NCBI GenBank assembly: GCA_019745325.1
Contig: JAIETK010000032.1
Location: 1 to 36,916, forward strand
Reading direction: 5' to 3'
Source of the DNA: Nitrosomonas sp.
GTDB lineage: Bacteria; Pseudomonadota; Gammaproteobacteria; Burkholderiales; Nitrosomonadaceae
Length of the DNA: 36,916 nucleotides
The position numbers and the translations under genes are program-made. Every line of letters begins with the position of its first letter. The stretch's first letter is position 1. The notes under the pieces are model-generated. The model searched no databases. It saw only the letters and a list, made by a program, of their open reading frames with translations, and had not been told where the DNA came from. Below, one piece after another: positions 17,997-27,000 of this stretch.

Positions 17997-18526
17997 TAGT
18001 TCAACACCTTCGCAACGAGTGCAGCAAAGGTAAAGAAAAGGGCGCTCAGCAAAAAATATCCGGCGTGTTCGACACATTTGGTTTTCGCATGAGCGATATG
18101 AGAAGTAGTGAAGTGTTGCTCTAGCGCCTCGTCTATGAGTTGCGCTTCATCGAGTTTTTTAACGTCACTTAGAAATCGGCCGGATTCCTTTCTGGAGTAA
18201 TTGCTGGCAACGAAGCCGTAGAAACTGATTGGCTTATAGTCGCCAATGTAGGCAGTATTCTTCCCGAAAGCTCGTTGCAACGATGCTCGCGGAAGTACGA
18301 TCCATAGCGCAACCATCAGTGACGCGAACGAAGATACGGTAGCAGCCAGCGCCAAGCCCTTTTGCCAGCATCCGTTCTCTATCAGTTTAGCGCCTGTCCA
18401 GATGAAGCCCAGTAGTCCGGCATTGAGCGCAGAGATGAACCCTGCTTTCGTATCCATTACAGATATCCATTTTCGGGTATTTTCTGCCATAGCCGAATAG
18501 ATTTTCAGTTTGTCGATATCGCTCAT
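17996..18526 (-). CDS. Pycsar effector, membrane protein (PycTM type)
   Basis: A 176-aa protein with predicted membrane helices at about 27-47, 57-78 and 155-175 and a soluble helical segment between. The N-terminal block 'WISVMDTKAGFISALNAGLLG' resembles the Pycsar system effector family (DUF5706-like), which binds a cyclic pyrimidine nucleotide and damages the inner membrane of infected cells. It is first in a two-gene operon, with the cyclase translationally coupled behind it. An extended G-rich Shine-Dalgarno (AGGTGGGGG) lies before the ATG, and a promoter is visible just upstream. Confidence 0.78.
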   Translation of the reverse strand: MSDIDKLKIYSAMAENTRKWISVMDTKAGFISALNAGLLGFIWTGAKLIENGCWQKGLALAATVSSFASLMVALWIVLPRASLQRAFGKNTAYIGDYKPISFYGFVASNYSRKESGRFLSDVKKLDEAQLIDEALEQHFTTSHIAHAKTKCVEHAGYFLLSALFFTFAALVAKVLN

Positions 18527-18558
18527 AGGCCCCCACCTTTCTAATCAAAATAATTGCT

Positions 18559-18588
18559 ACTATATGTGTACAATTTTTTATATTTCAA
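18559..18588 (-). promoter_or_regulatory. Sigma-70-type promoter of the Pycsar operon
   Basis: On the minus strand TTGAAA (18588-18583) and TATAGT (18564-18559) are separated by 18 bp, about 33 nt before the effector start codon. The -35 matches 5 of 6 and the -10 matches 5 of 6 consensus bases. Confidence 0.6.
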
Positions 18589-18826
18589 CTACTAGATACA
18601 GTGTTTTTATGGGAGTTGCAAGATCAGCAATGGGAGCAACCTCGATAGATTTTCCCGGTGTATGTTGTGCTACCGCATGGTGCATTGCGCTACGCTTAAT
18701 GACACCCTACTTGGGTACGCATCATCCACCGCAGCGGAATCACCTTCACCATCGCTACCCCGCCGGAAATTCGATGTCCATTGTCGGCGATGCCTGAATC
18801 TGGCAAATCAAATCGGTAAAAACCGC
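18589..18826. other. Intergenic with a degenerate palindromic repeat
   Basis: No gene recognised. At 18679-18706 GGTG-CATT and AATG-a-CACC pair around 'gcgctacgctt', followed by 'ctacttgggtac'. This resembles the short 'ggtgcattacgc...gcaccctac' palindromes scattered between genes in many proteobacteria. The 95-codon plus-strand frame through it has no support. Confidence 0.45.
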
Positions 18827-20434
18827 CTATTGGTCAATACGAAGGGCTGGATGCTGCGGCGTATGCCATTGTTGCTCATAATGTTTGGCTTTGGATTGAT
18901 CCCCGGTTTCCTTGGCTGCTTGCGCTGCGCGATACAGCGCGTTGCGGCGGTTCGGGGTGCGTTGCAGCGAGGTTTCCAGTTCCTGCAAGGCGGCGGCTGG
19001 TTGGTTCAGCGTCAGCAGCAATTCACCGAGCAATTCCCTGGCCGGGATGATGGCGCCAGGGGTGACGTTGTCTTTTTCGGTTGAATTTTCCAAAGCGGCG
19101 GATGCGCGCATCAGTCGCAATGCTGTTTCGTTCCGGTTTTCGGCAGCGGCGATCCAAGCGGCGACCGCTAGGCGCTGAATTTCGATTTGACCGACGGTGT
19201 AGGTTTTGCCGGCGGCGCGGTCGAGGTCACGCAAGGTTTCCAGATGTTTCAAGCTGTTTTTCGCCTCGGCGATGTCACCGGTTCTGGCTGCGCCGAGGCC
19301 TTGCGCAAAATGGATGATCGCTTCGCACCAGCCGAACCGTTGCCACGGGAAATCCGCCGGATGCAGGCGCAGTTTGGCCGCTTCGCGCCAGTCGCCGCGT
19401 TCGACTGCAAAGCGCGCCGGGATGGCGGCGTAAGCGTAGGCGACGGTGGTATTGTGCGGTTGCGCGTTATCGATAGCCAGCACTTGCTGCACGATGTTTC
19501 GGGCTTTTTCCATCTCGCCCATTTGCAAATAGGCGTACAGCAGATAATCCAGGAAGTGAAAGCGCTGATCCCAGTGATGATTCGACGGATGTTGCCGGTC
19601 GTGTTCTTCAGCGGCACGGTACGCCGCCAGATTGGATTGCGCCGCGTCCGGCCATTGGCCCAGGCGGATGAAGATATGCGACGGCATGTGCAGCGCGTGC
19701 GGTACGGCGGGGGCGATTTGAGTATACGCCCGTGCGGCATCGAGCCCGAGTTCCGCCAGTTCCGGGTAATCGCTGCTGTGAATGATGTAATGCGCGACGC
19801 CGGGATGCTGCGGCTCGTCCTTCAAAACGCGTTGCAGTAATTGCAGCGCTTGTTTTTGCTTGGTGAAGGTTTTGTCGTCCGGCGAGGCGTTCGAAATCAA
19901 TGCAAGCGCATAAAACACCGCGGCTTCGCGGTCGTCTGGAAATTCTGCGGCGATGCGCTGCATTGCTTGTTCATACGCCAGTTTTCGGGTGCCGTAACCG
20001 TTGCTGTCATCCAGCGGATACAGCGTGGCGGCGGCATCGAGATAGGCTTTTTCCCGCGCGGTTGGAGCGGTTAACGCTTGCGCTCGCGCGATGGCGTCGC
20101 GTCCTTGCTGCAACTCCGCTGGTGCCGGTGTGGTGGCCCACAATTGCTGATAAAGACTCATGGCGATGCCCCAATAGCCCATCGCGCATTGAGGATCGGT
20201 GACGGTGACCTGACGGAAGGTTCTTTCCGCCTCGTCGTACCAGAACGAATGCAGCATCGCCACCGCCTGGTTGAATTGCGTTTGCGCGGCCGGGGTGCAG
20301 GAAACCGGGAAGTTAACTTTACCGAGTTGCGTCTGATCGAAGCCACCCGCATGGTGATGATCGCCATCGGCAAAAACCGGACTGGTCAATAAAAAGAACA
20401 GGGTTGAGGTTATAAAACGGGTCATGGATGTCAT
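18827..20434 (-). CDS. Exported TPR protein of the copper-responsive operon
   Basis: A 535-aa protein. The signal peptide ends 'SPVFA|DGDHHHAGG', leaving a His-rich mature N terminus. The rest is helical with TPR-type pairs ('FWYDEAERTFRQVTVTDPQCAMGYWGIAMSLYQQLW', 'YLQMGEMEKARNIVQQVLAIDNAQPHN', 'AALQELETSLQRTPNRRNALYRAAQA'). 'VPHALHMPSHIFIRLGQW' and 'HHWDQRFHFLDYL' are His-rich and conserved-looking. It resembles a known but uncharacterised group of periplasmic TPR proteins. AGGAGA lies before the ATG, 2 nt after the merR stop. Its place behind a CueR-like regulator suggests a role in copper handling; no enzyme motif is seen. Confidence 0.82.
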   Translation of the reverse strand: MTSMTRFITSTLFFLLTSPVFADGDHHHAGGFDQTQLGKVNFPVSCTPAAQTQFNQAVAMLHSFWYDEAERTFRQVTVTDPQCAMGYWGIAMSLYQQLWATTPAPAELQQGRDAIARAQALTAPTAREKAYLDAAATLYPLDDSNGYGTRKLAYEQAMQRIAAEFPDDREAAVFYALALISNASPDDKTFTKQKQALQLLQRVLKDEPQHPGVAHYIIHSSDYPELAELGLDAARAYTQIAPAVPHALHMPSHIFIRLGQWPDAAQSNLAAYRAAEEHDRQHPSNHHWDQRFHFLDYLLYAYLQMGEMEKARNIVQQVLAIDNAQPHNTTVAYAYAAIPARFAVERGDWREAAKLRLHPADFPWQRFGWCEAIIHFAQGLGAARTGDIAEAKNSLKHLETLRDLDRAAGKTYTVGQIEIQRLAVAAWIAAAENRNETALRLMRASAALENSTEKDNVTPGAIIPARELLGELLLTLNQPAAALQELETSLQRTPNRRNALYRAAQAAKETGDQSKAKHYEQQWHTPQHPALRIDQ

Positions 20435-20436
20435 CG

Positions 20437-20862
20437 TCAGTCTCCTTGTCGGGTATTCGATAACCGGCCGGTGTCGTCACCGGCCAGATTGTCAAGAATC
20501 GGGCATTGCGGGCGCTCGCCGCCGTGGCAATGTTCGACCAATTGCGTTAATGCGCGCGCAATCGTTTGCAGTTCGGCGATGCGCGTTTGCAAATCAGCCA
20601 GGTGCGTAGCTGCTAGTTGTTTCACTTCGCGCGCCGGTCGTTGCTGGTCCTGCCATAGCGATAACAGTTTTTTGATTTGCATGGTGCTGAAACCGGCCGC
20701 CCGCGCCCGGCGGATGAAGCGCAACAGATGTATGTCGCGCGATTGATAATGCCGGTAACCGGCTAACGAGCGCGATATTTTCGGAATCAATCCGATCGCT
20801 TCGTAGTGACGGATCATTTTTGCCGATACGCCGGAAGAGCTTGCTGCTTGTCCAATGTTCAT
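20437..20862 (-). CDS. CueR/HmrR-like Cu(I)-responsive MerR regulator
   Basis: A 141-aa MerR-family activator. The N-terminal winged helix is 'MNIGQAASSSGVSAKMIRHYEAIGLI...GYRHY'. The dimerisation helix is followed by the metal loop 'CHGGERPQCPI': Cys112 and Cys120 with seven residues between, exactly as in E. coli CueR, which selects +1 ions (Cu, Ag, Au). Position 77 is Ala where CueR has Ser. It is second in the operon behind DUF4396, its GAGAGG overlapping that gene's stop. It presumably acts on the dyad promoter at 21373-21403, so it would be autoregulated; it may also control the cus operon, though no matching site is seen there. Confidence 0.9.
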   Translation of the reverse strand: MNIGQAASSSGVSAKMIRHYEAIGLIPKISRSLAGYRHYQSRDIHLLRFIRRARAAGFSTMQIKKLLSLWQDQQRPAREVKQLAATHLADLQTRIAELQTIARALTQLVEHCHGGERPQCPILDNLAGDDTGRLSNTRQGD

Positions 20863-20871
20863 TTCGGCCTC

Positions 20872-21336
20872 TCAATGATGACAGTGCGCCAGTGCATGCC
20901 CACGACCGCGTGCAATCAGCCAACGGTTAAGCGGAAATGCGGCGATACCGGCGATTATTAGCGCAGCCAACAGACTGCTCCAGAACAGCCACGAATCCAG
21001 CGGCGCAGCCATCGCGCCCGGTACCATCAGCATGACAAGATTGTCGACGATTTCCATGATCGTGATCGAAGCTGTGTCCGCCGCGAGTGCTATGGTCATG
21101 GCGGTTCGAAGCGGATAACCGCTACGCAGAATGGGTAACATTGTAAGCGCATAGCCGGAAAGAAAGGCAAGTAAAACAGCCAGCACGATGGTTTCGGTAT
21201 TGCTCCAGCCGAGCGCTGTGCCGATCACCATGCCGGCAACCTCGCCGATGGCGCAACCCGACAGGCAGTGCAATGTCGCGATGGCGGCGGTTTTATTGAG
21301 CGATTGGTTTGGGTGATGATGCGAATGATTGATCAT
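20872..21336 (-). CDS. DUF4396 integral membrane protein
   Basis: A 154-aa protein with about four membrane helices. The His-rich N terminus (NHSHHHPNQ) precedes 'LHCLSGCAIGEVAGMVIGTALGW', the DUF4396 signature with paired Cys, and it ends in 'GRGHALAHCHH'. Cys and His at both ends suggest metal binding. DUF4396 proteins are often found near copper genes, but their activity is not established. AAGGAG lies 6 nt before the ATG. First gene of the operon driven by the MerR-type promoter just upstream. Confidence 0.85.
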   Translation of the reverse strand: MINHSHHHPNQSLNKTAAIATLHCLSGCAIGEVAGMVIGTALGWSNTETIVLAVLLAFLSGYALTMLPILRSGYPLRTAMTIALAADTASITIMEIVDNLVMLMVPGAMAAPLDSWLFWSSLLAALIIAGIAAFPLNRWLIARGRGHALAHCHH

Positions 21337-21372
21337 GTTCGACTCCTTCTTAAATCGGTTAGTGGAGTTTTC

Positions 21373-21403
21373 ATCATGAAGCTTGCCATCGTGGGAAGGT
21401 CAA
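21373..21403 (-). promoter_or_regulatory. CueR/HmrR-type promoter-operator
   Basis: Minus strand: -35 TTGACC (21403-21398) and -10 CATGAT (21378-21373) are held apart by 19 bp, the long spacer typical of MerR-activated promoters. Inside and over the -35 lies the dyad CTTCCCA-CGA-TGGCAAG, symmetric but for one base, which is the classic copper-type MerR box. It is about 37 nt upstream of the DUF4396 start codon. This is strong evidence that the MerR protein controls its own operon. Confidence 0.85.
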
Positions 21404-21457
21404 GCGGTTATTGCGAATGCCGGAAAGAATGTTGTCCGGTAAAGAAAACGGCAGACA

Positions 21458-23773
21458 ATGGTAAAGTTACGGTTTAATGCTGATTTGAACATTCAATCCA
21501 ATAGAAAGAAACAGCAATTTATGGCCATTTGGTTTAAACACCTCTGTCTGGGCGTTATCATCGGTTTGATGGGCATGCTGATTCATGTCTCTCCGGCAGG
21601 TCATTGGCTCGAAGAAAAATTTGGATTGTATTGGCTGTTCCACTTACGCGGCGCGGTGACGGCGCCGGAGAAAGTCATGGTTGTGGCCATCGATCAATAT
21701 TCCGCCGCCAAGCTGGATTTGCCGCTGACGCCGAGATCGTGGCCGCGCGATTTGCATGCGCAATTGATTGAGCAATTAAACCAGGCTGGCGCTCGCATCA
21801 TTGTGTTCGATCTTATTTTTGATAAGCCGGGCGATATCGTCGCGCATGACGAGCGGCTGATCGACAGTATGGAAAAAGCGGGCAATATTGTGCTGGTGGA
21901 GCGTCTGGTGCATGACGACAGCGCGTTTTATGCCGATTCGCAGGCGCTCGATGAACACCGGATTACCAAAGAAGGGCCGATTCAATTACTGCCGGCGGTT
22001 GCGCAAGCGATCAGAGCCCATGCGCCGTTTCCTTTACCCAAATCCGAACAGGTCAATCATTATTGGGTGTTTAAAACGGATGCCGGAGATATTCCGACGA
22101 TTCCAGCCGTGGTGTTCCAGATTATTGCATTGCCGGTTTACGATGATCTGATCCGGCTGTTGCGAAATGTCGATCCGGCGCATGCAGCGGCTTTGCCTGC
22201 CGGAGACGAGACAGCAATGGATATTGAGGATCTCATTTTTTCATTGCACAATCTTTTTAATCACCAGCCGCAACTGGCGGCGCAGTTGCAAGCGGAATTG
22301 CATCGCGATACCCGCTTAAATCCGGCTGACAAGCACATGATCCAGGCGCTGATCAATCTCTACGCAGGAGAGGATACGCGCTACCTGAATTTTTACGGCC
22401 CGCCGCGCAGCATCAAAACCATTCCGTATTATCAGGCATTACAAGGTAGTCTCAGTGACACCGGTATAACGGATGAGGATTTTAAGGATAAGGTGATATT
22501 TGTCGGTTTTTCGGCTGCCAATCAGCCGGAGCAAGATGTAGTCCGGGATGATTATCATACGGTTTTCTCGAATCCGGACGGGCTTTACATCAGCGGCGTC
22601 GAGATTGCGGCAACGGCATTGGCCAATTTGCTGGAAAATAAACCGGTCAGGCCGCTCTCCCGGATCGGAAGTCTGGGACTGTTATTCGTTTTCGGATTTG
22701 GATTGGGCGTTATTTTTTTGATCCGGCACAAACCAGGCGTGGCGATCGCCTGCGCGGTGTTGATTTTGCTGTACGCAGGCGGTGCGTTTTATTACTTTAA
22801 AGATGCCAGCATTTGGCTGCCGCTGGTGATTCCGCTGGGTTTGCAGATACCGGCGGCGTTTTTTGGCGCGATACTGCTGAAATACTACGAAGCCAAGCTG
22901 GATCGCCAGCAACTCAAGGAGGCATTCGGGTATTTCTTGCCGGAGCGAGTCGTCAACGATATCGTCAAGAATGCGGGGGCCATGGCATTTTCCAATCAGC
23001 TGGTTTACGGCGCTTGTCTCGCCACCGATGCAGAAAAGTATACCGCGCTTGCGGAGAAGCTCGAGCCGCAGCAACTGGCGCAATTGATGAACGATTACTA
23101 CGCGGCGTTATTTGAACCGGTCAGGCGGCATCAGGGCATCGTTTCCGATGTGGTTGGAGACGCGATGCTGGCAATCTGGTCAAAGACTTCCGCGAAAACC
23201 GACTTGAGAAAAGAAGCTTGTCATGCTTGTTTGGATATTGCCGCGGCGATTGACAGCTTTAATCGTGCCGGCACTCATCAACCGTTGCCGACGCGCATCG
23301 GATTGCATTCCGGTGAGATGTTGTTAGGGAATATCGGTGCGCTTCATCATTACGAATATCGTGCGATCGGCGATATCGTCAACACCACCAACCGTATCCA
23401 GGGCGTCAACAAATATTTAGGCACGCGCATTCTGGTGTCCAGCGAAGTGATCACGGGATTGGACGAGTTCCTGGTCCGTCCGCTCGGTGATTTTCTCTTA
23501 ACCGGAAAATCCACGCCGGTTAATTTGTTTGAGTTGATGACGCACAGCGGCTCAGCCAGTGAGCGGCAATTATGGTTATGTGAAAATTTCAGCCGCGCCT
23601 TAAATGCCTATCAACGCCAGCAATGGAGTGAAGCCTGCGAAATTTTTAATGAGATTCTGGATGTCATGCCGGAGGACGGTCCGGCTCGTTTTTTCCTGAC
23701 TGCTTGCCAGCAATATCAATCGGCTACGCCAACCGGCCCGTGGGACCCGGTCATGCGCATCAGCAACAAATGA
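21458..23773 (+). CDS. CHASE2-domain adenylate/guanylate cyclase
   Basis: A 771-aa inner-membrane sensor cyclase (or 750 aa from the ATG at 21521; neither start has a strong Shine-Dalgarno). Order: N-terminal helix, periplasmic CHASE2 domain ('VMVVAIDQYSAAKL...RSWPRDLHAQLIEQLNQAGARIIVFDLIF'), three membrane helices (about 400-475), then a class III cyclase domain. Catalytic residues are present: metal Asp524 ('ATDAEKYT') and Asp568 ('VVGDAML'), then 'AIGDIVNTTNRIQ' with Asp639, Asn642 and Arg646; the Asp points to ATP. A short TPR-like tail ends it. CHASE2 ligands are unknown. The next gene encodes a FecR-TPR-barrel protein, a pairing I know from other proteobacteria. Confidence 0.9.
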   Translation: MVKLRFNADLNIQSNRKKQQFMAIWFKHLCLGVIIGLMGMLIHVSPAGHWLEEKFGLYWLFHLRGAVTAPEKVMVVAIDQYSAAKLDLPLTPRSWPRDLHAQLIEQLNQAGARIIVFDLIFDKPGDIVAHDERLIDSMEKAGNIVLVERLVHDDSAFYADSQALDEHRITKEGPIQLLPAVAQAIRAHAPFPLPKSEQVNHYWVFKTDAGDIPTIPAVVFQIIALPVYDDLIRLLRNVDPAHAAALPAGDETAMDIEDLIFSLHNLFNHQPQLAAQLQAELHRDTRLNPADKHMIQALINLYAGEDTRYLNFYGPPRSIKTIPYYQALQGSLSDTGITDEDFKDKVIFVGFSAANQPEQDVVRDDYHTVFSNPDGLYISGVEIAATALANLLENKPVRPLSRIGSLGLLFVFGFGLGVIFLIRHKPGVAIACAVLILLYAGGAFYYFKDASIWLPLVIPLGLQIPAAFFGAILLKYYEAKLDRQQLKEAFGYFLPERVVNDIVKNAGAMAFSNQLVYGACLATDAEKYTALAEKLEPQQLAQLMNDYYAALFEPVRRHQGIVSDVVGDAMLAIWSKTSAKTDLRKEACHACLDIAAAIDSFNRAGTHQPLPTRIGLHSGEMLLGNIGALHHYEYRAIGDIVNTTNRIQGVNKYLGTRILVSSEVITGLDEFLVRPLGDFLLTGKSTPVNLFELMTHSGSASERQLWLCENFSRALNAYQRQQWSEACEIFNEILDVMPEDGPARFFLTACQQYQSATPTGPWDPVMRISNK

Positions 23774-23910
23774 TGCGGCTGATTTTCCGTTGAAGCGTTT
23801 TGTGTGAGTTTTGTCATAGGCCGTTAATATATTTCCGCCTAAAATTCGAGTTAGTTTGATTATTATCAAAAGATTAAATATCCAAGCTAGTGCCAAGGTT
23901 ATTTCTCTCG

Positions 23911-23916
23911 TATAAT
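23911..23916 (+). promoter_or_regulatory. Candidate -10 element before the FecR-TPR-barrel gene
   Basis: A perfect TATAAT lies 97 nt before the start codon in a 239-nt gap; the -35 region is poor. It suggests that the fecR-like gene can be transcribed separately from the cyclase gene. Confidence 0.4.
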
Positions 23917-24012
23917 TCAGATTCTGCCTGAAGAGGGGCTTTATAGAAGCACTTTCCTTTGGGCCGAGGGTCACGCATCACAACGTACTTCAGATCTGGA
24001 AGAATAACAATA

Positions 24013-27000
24013 ATGAGAACGCGCCAGAGAATTAATCCTAACTCAAGTTACCGGAGTTTTCTGGCGCGCATACTGGTTGTTGTTTGTTTGTCCGTCATAC
24101 TTTTGGCGGGTGCCGATGAATCTTATGCTGGAGAGGCTTGTGAACCGGCGGTGGCTGAAATCGTTTCAATTCAGGGAATCATCGAATTGCGTCGTGCTTC
24201 CAGCACAACTTGGCAAGCGATGACGCTCCATACCGCTATCTGCCCCGGCGATAGCGTTCGCGCCCGGACGCATAGCCGCGCGGCTTTTTTGCTAAGTAAT
24301 GCGAGCGTGCTGAGACTGGATCAGAAAACCAGCATGACTTTTTCAAAACCGGAAGGCCAGGAAAAAGCCAGCTCGTTAATGGAATTATTTTCAGGGGCGA
24401 TACATATCATCACGCGTACGCCAAAGCCGTTTAAAGTCAGAACACCGTTCATTAATGCAGGTGTCGACGGTACCGAATTTTTTGTCGGCGTCGACGAGAC
24501 CAGCACGCGGCTGGTGATTTACGAAGGAAAAGTTACCGTCAGCAATGACCAAGGCAGCTTGGTGCTTGAAGATCACCAGGCCGCGATTGCCACGCGCAAC
24601 ACAGCGCCGCAGCGCGTAACCACTATTAATCCGGCCGATGCGGTGCAATGGGCGTTGCATTATCCGGTGGTCATCGATTATCAACTGGCTCGATTGACGG
24701 ATGAATTGGCGTTGCATCCGGAATTACGGCAGTCAGTCGAGCTTTATCGGCAGAGCAAAACCTTCGAAGCGCTGTCGATACTTGAGAACATTGCAACAAC
24801 CGATTTTACCGTCAACCTTCATTTATACCGGGCTGGACTGTTGTTGGCAGTCGGCCAGGCCGGCGAAGCCGGCGCGGCGATTGAAGAAATACTCCACGTT
24901 CAGCCGGATAATAGTGAGGCGCATGCCTTATTGGCGATGATTGCGGTGGTTCAGAATAACAAAGATCAGGCGTTGCAACTTGCCACGCGCGCCGCCGCTT
25001 TGGACAGGAATTCTCCGGCTGCGAAACTGGCGCTTTCTTATGCGCAGCAGGCGCATTTTAAAATCGACGATGCGCTGGCAAGCACTCAACAAGCCATTGC
25101 AATCGACCCGGACAATGCGCTGGCATGGGCGAGGTTAGCCAAACTGCAAATGTCGCAGGGGGATTTGGATCGGGCGCTGGAGACCGCACAGCGAGCGGTC
25201 AGCCTGAATCCCGGTATTGCCAGAACAAAGACAGTGCTGGGTTTCTCACAGTTGTTGCAGGTACGGATACAGCAAGCCAAAGCTGAATTTCTGGAAGCAA
25301 TCGCTTTGGATCAAGCGGATCCCATGCCGAGGCTGGGGATGGGGCTGGCGCTGATCCGTGAAGGTGAAATCGAAGCCGGGCGTGTTGAACTGGAGATAGC
25401 GGCGAGTTTGGATCCGGCCAATTCTTTGATACGCAGTTATCTGGGAAAAGCCTATTTTGAGGAAAAACGCTATCCGCTGGCTGCTACACAGTTTGATTTG
25501 GCTAAGGAAAAAGACCCGCAGGATCCGACGCCATGGTTTTATGATGCCATCCAAAAACAAACGCAAAACAGACCCGTCGAAGCTTTGATGGATTTGCAGA
25601 AATCCATCGAACTCAATAATAACCGTGCGGTTTACCGCTCGAAATTCTTGCTGGATCAGGATGAAGCGGCGCGCGGTTCAAGCCTGGCGAGGATCTACGA
25701 TAATCTGGGGTTCGAGAAGCGCGCATTGGTGGAAACGGCCAAATCGCTGAGTATCGATCCGGCGAATCACTCTTCGCATCGTTTCTTGTCGGATGCGTAT
25801 GCGAATATCCCGCGCCATGAAGTAGCGCGTGTCAGCGAATTGCTGCAAGCGCAGTTGTTGCAACCCATTAACGTGAATCCGGTACAACCGCATTTGGCGG
25901 TCGCGGATCTTAACATTATCAACAATACCGGTCCGACCAGGGCAGGATTTAATGAATTTGCGCCGCTGATGGAGCGCAACAAGCCGCAACTGGTTGCTTC
26001 CGGGGTTGCTGGTAGCAACAGTACGTTCGGCAATGAGGCGACGCTTTCGGCGGTTTATGACAAGGCTTCGGTCAGCCTGGGCCAGTATCACTTCCAATCC
26101 GATGGATTCCGTCCCAATAATGACCAGAATCATAATATCTACAATGCGTTCGTGCAGTATGCATTAACGCCGAAGTTGAATATCCAGGCCGAGTTTCGCC
26201 GGCGTAATTCCGATCATGGCGATTTGCTGCTCGATTTTAATCCGTCGTTTTTTTCACGGGATCGGAGGCATCTCGATCAGGATACCGCCCGTGGGGGTAT
26301 CCGCTATTCACTTTCTTCCAAGCAAGATTTTCTGATTTCCGGCATTTACTTTGATCGCCGCGAAAAGACGGCACATCCAGCGGAATTGATGAAAATCGCG
26401 GATATTCCGTTCGATGTCCTCTTTCCTGCGTTCAATAACAGGCTGAAGGATCAGGGGTATCAACTGGAAGGGCAGTTTCTGCACCGGGATAAATTTATGA
26501 ATCTGGTCACCGGCGCCGGTGCTTATGATATGGATGCGAAGCTTCGATGCAATGGCGACGTGTGTTCTTCCAATGCCGTGAATTTTGCCCGGGAACGGGA
26601 GAACGCCTATTTTTATTCGAATCTGAATTACTTTCAAAATATCAATGCAACCCTGGGTGTCAGTTACGATGCTTTCAGAGATGCTGTCAATCAGAATTTT
26701 GATGCAGTGAATCCGAAGTTCGGATTGCAGTGGGACCTCACGCCTGCAGTTCGATTGCGGCTGGCTTGGTTCGAATCGGTGAAGTCGGCGCTGATCGCGA
26801 ATCAGACACTGGAGCCGACACAAGTAGCCGGATTTAATCAGATGTTTGATGATTTGAACGGAACACGATCGAGGCGCATGGGAGCAGGATTGGATGCCGC
26901 GCTCAGTAAAAATATATACGGTGGTATGGAAGTATCGGATCGGGATCTGAAAGTGCCTTATCTCAATGGTGATTTCAGGCAATTTGCCAGTGAGCAGCAA

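Noticed and set aside
21376..21477. A 33-codon plus-strand ORF with four Cys (CECRKECC), metallothionein-like in look, with GGAG upstream
   Set aside because: It lies on top of the CueR-type promoter/operator of the opposite strand, whose bases explain the sequence, and it overlaps the CHASE2 gene start. No family match comes to mind.
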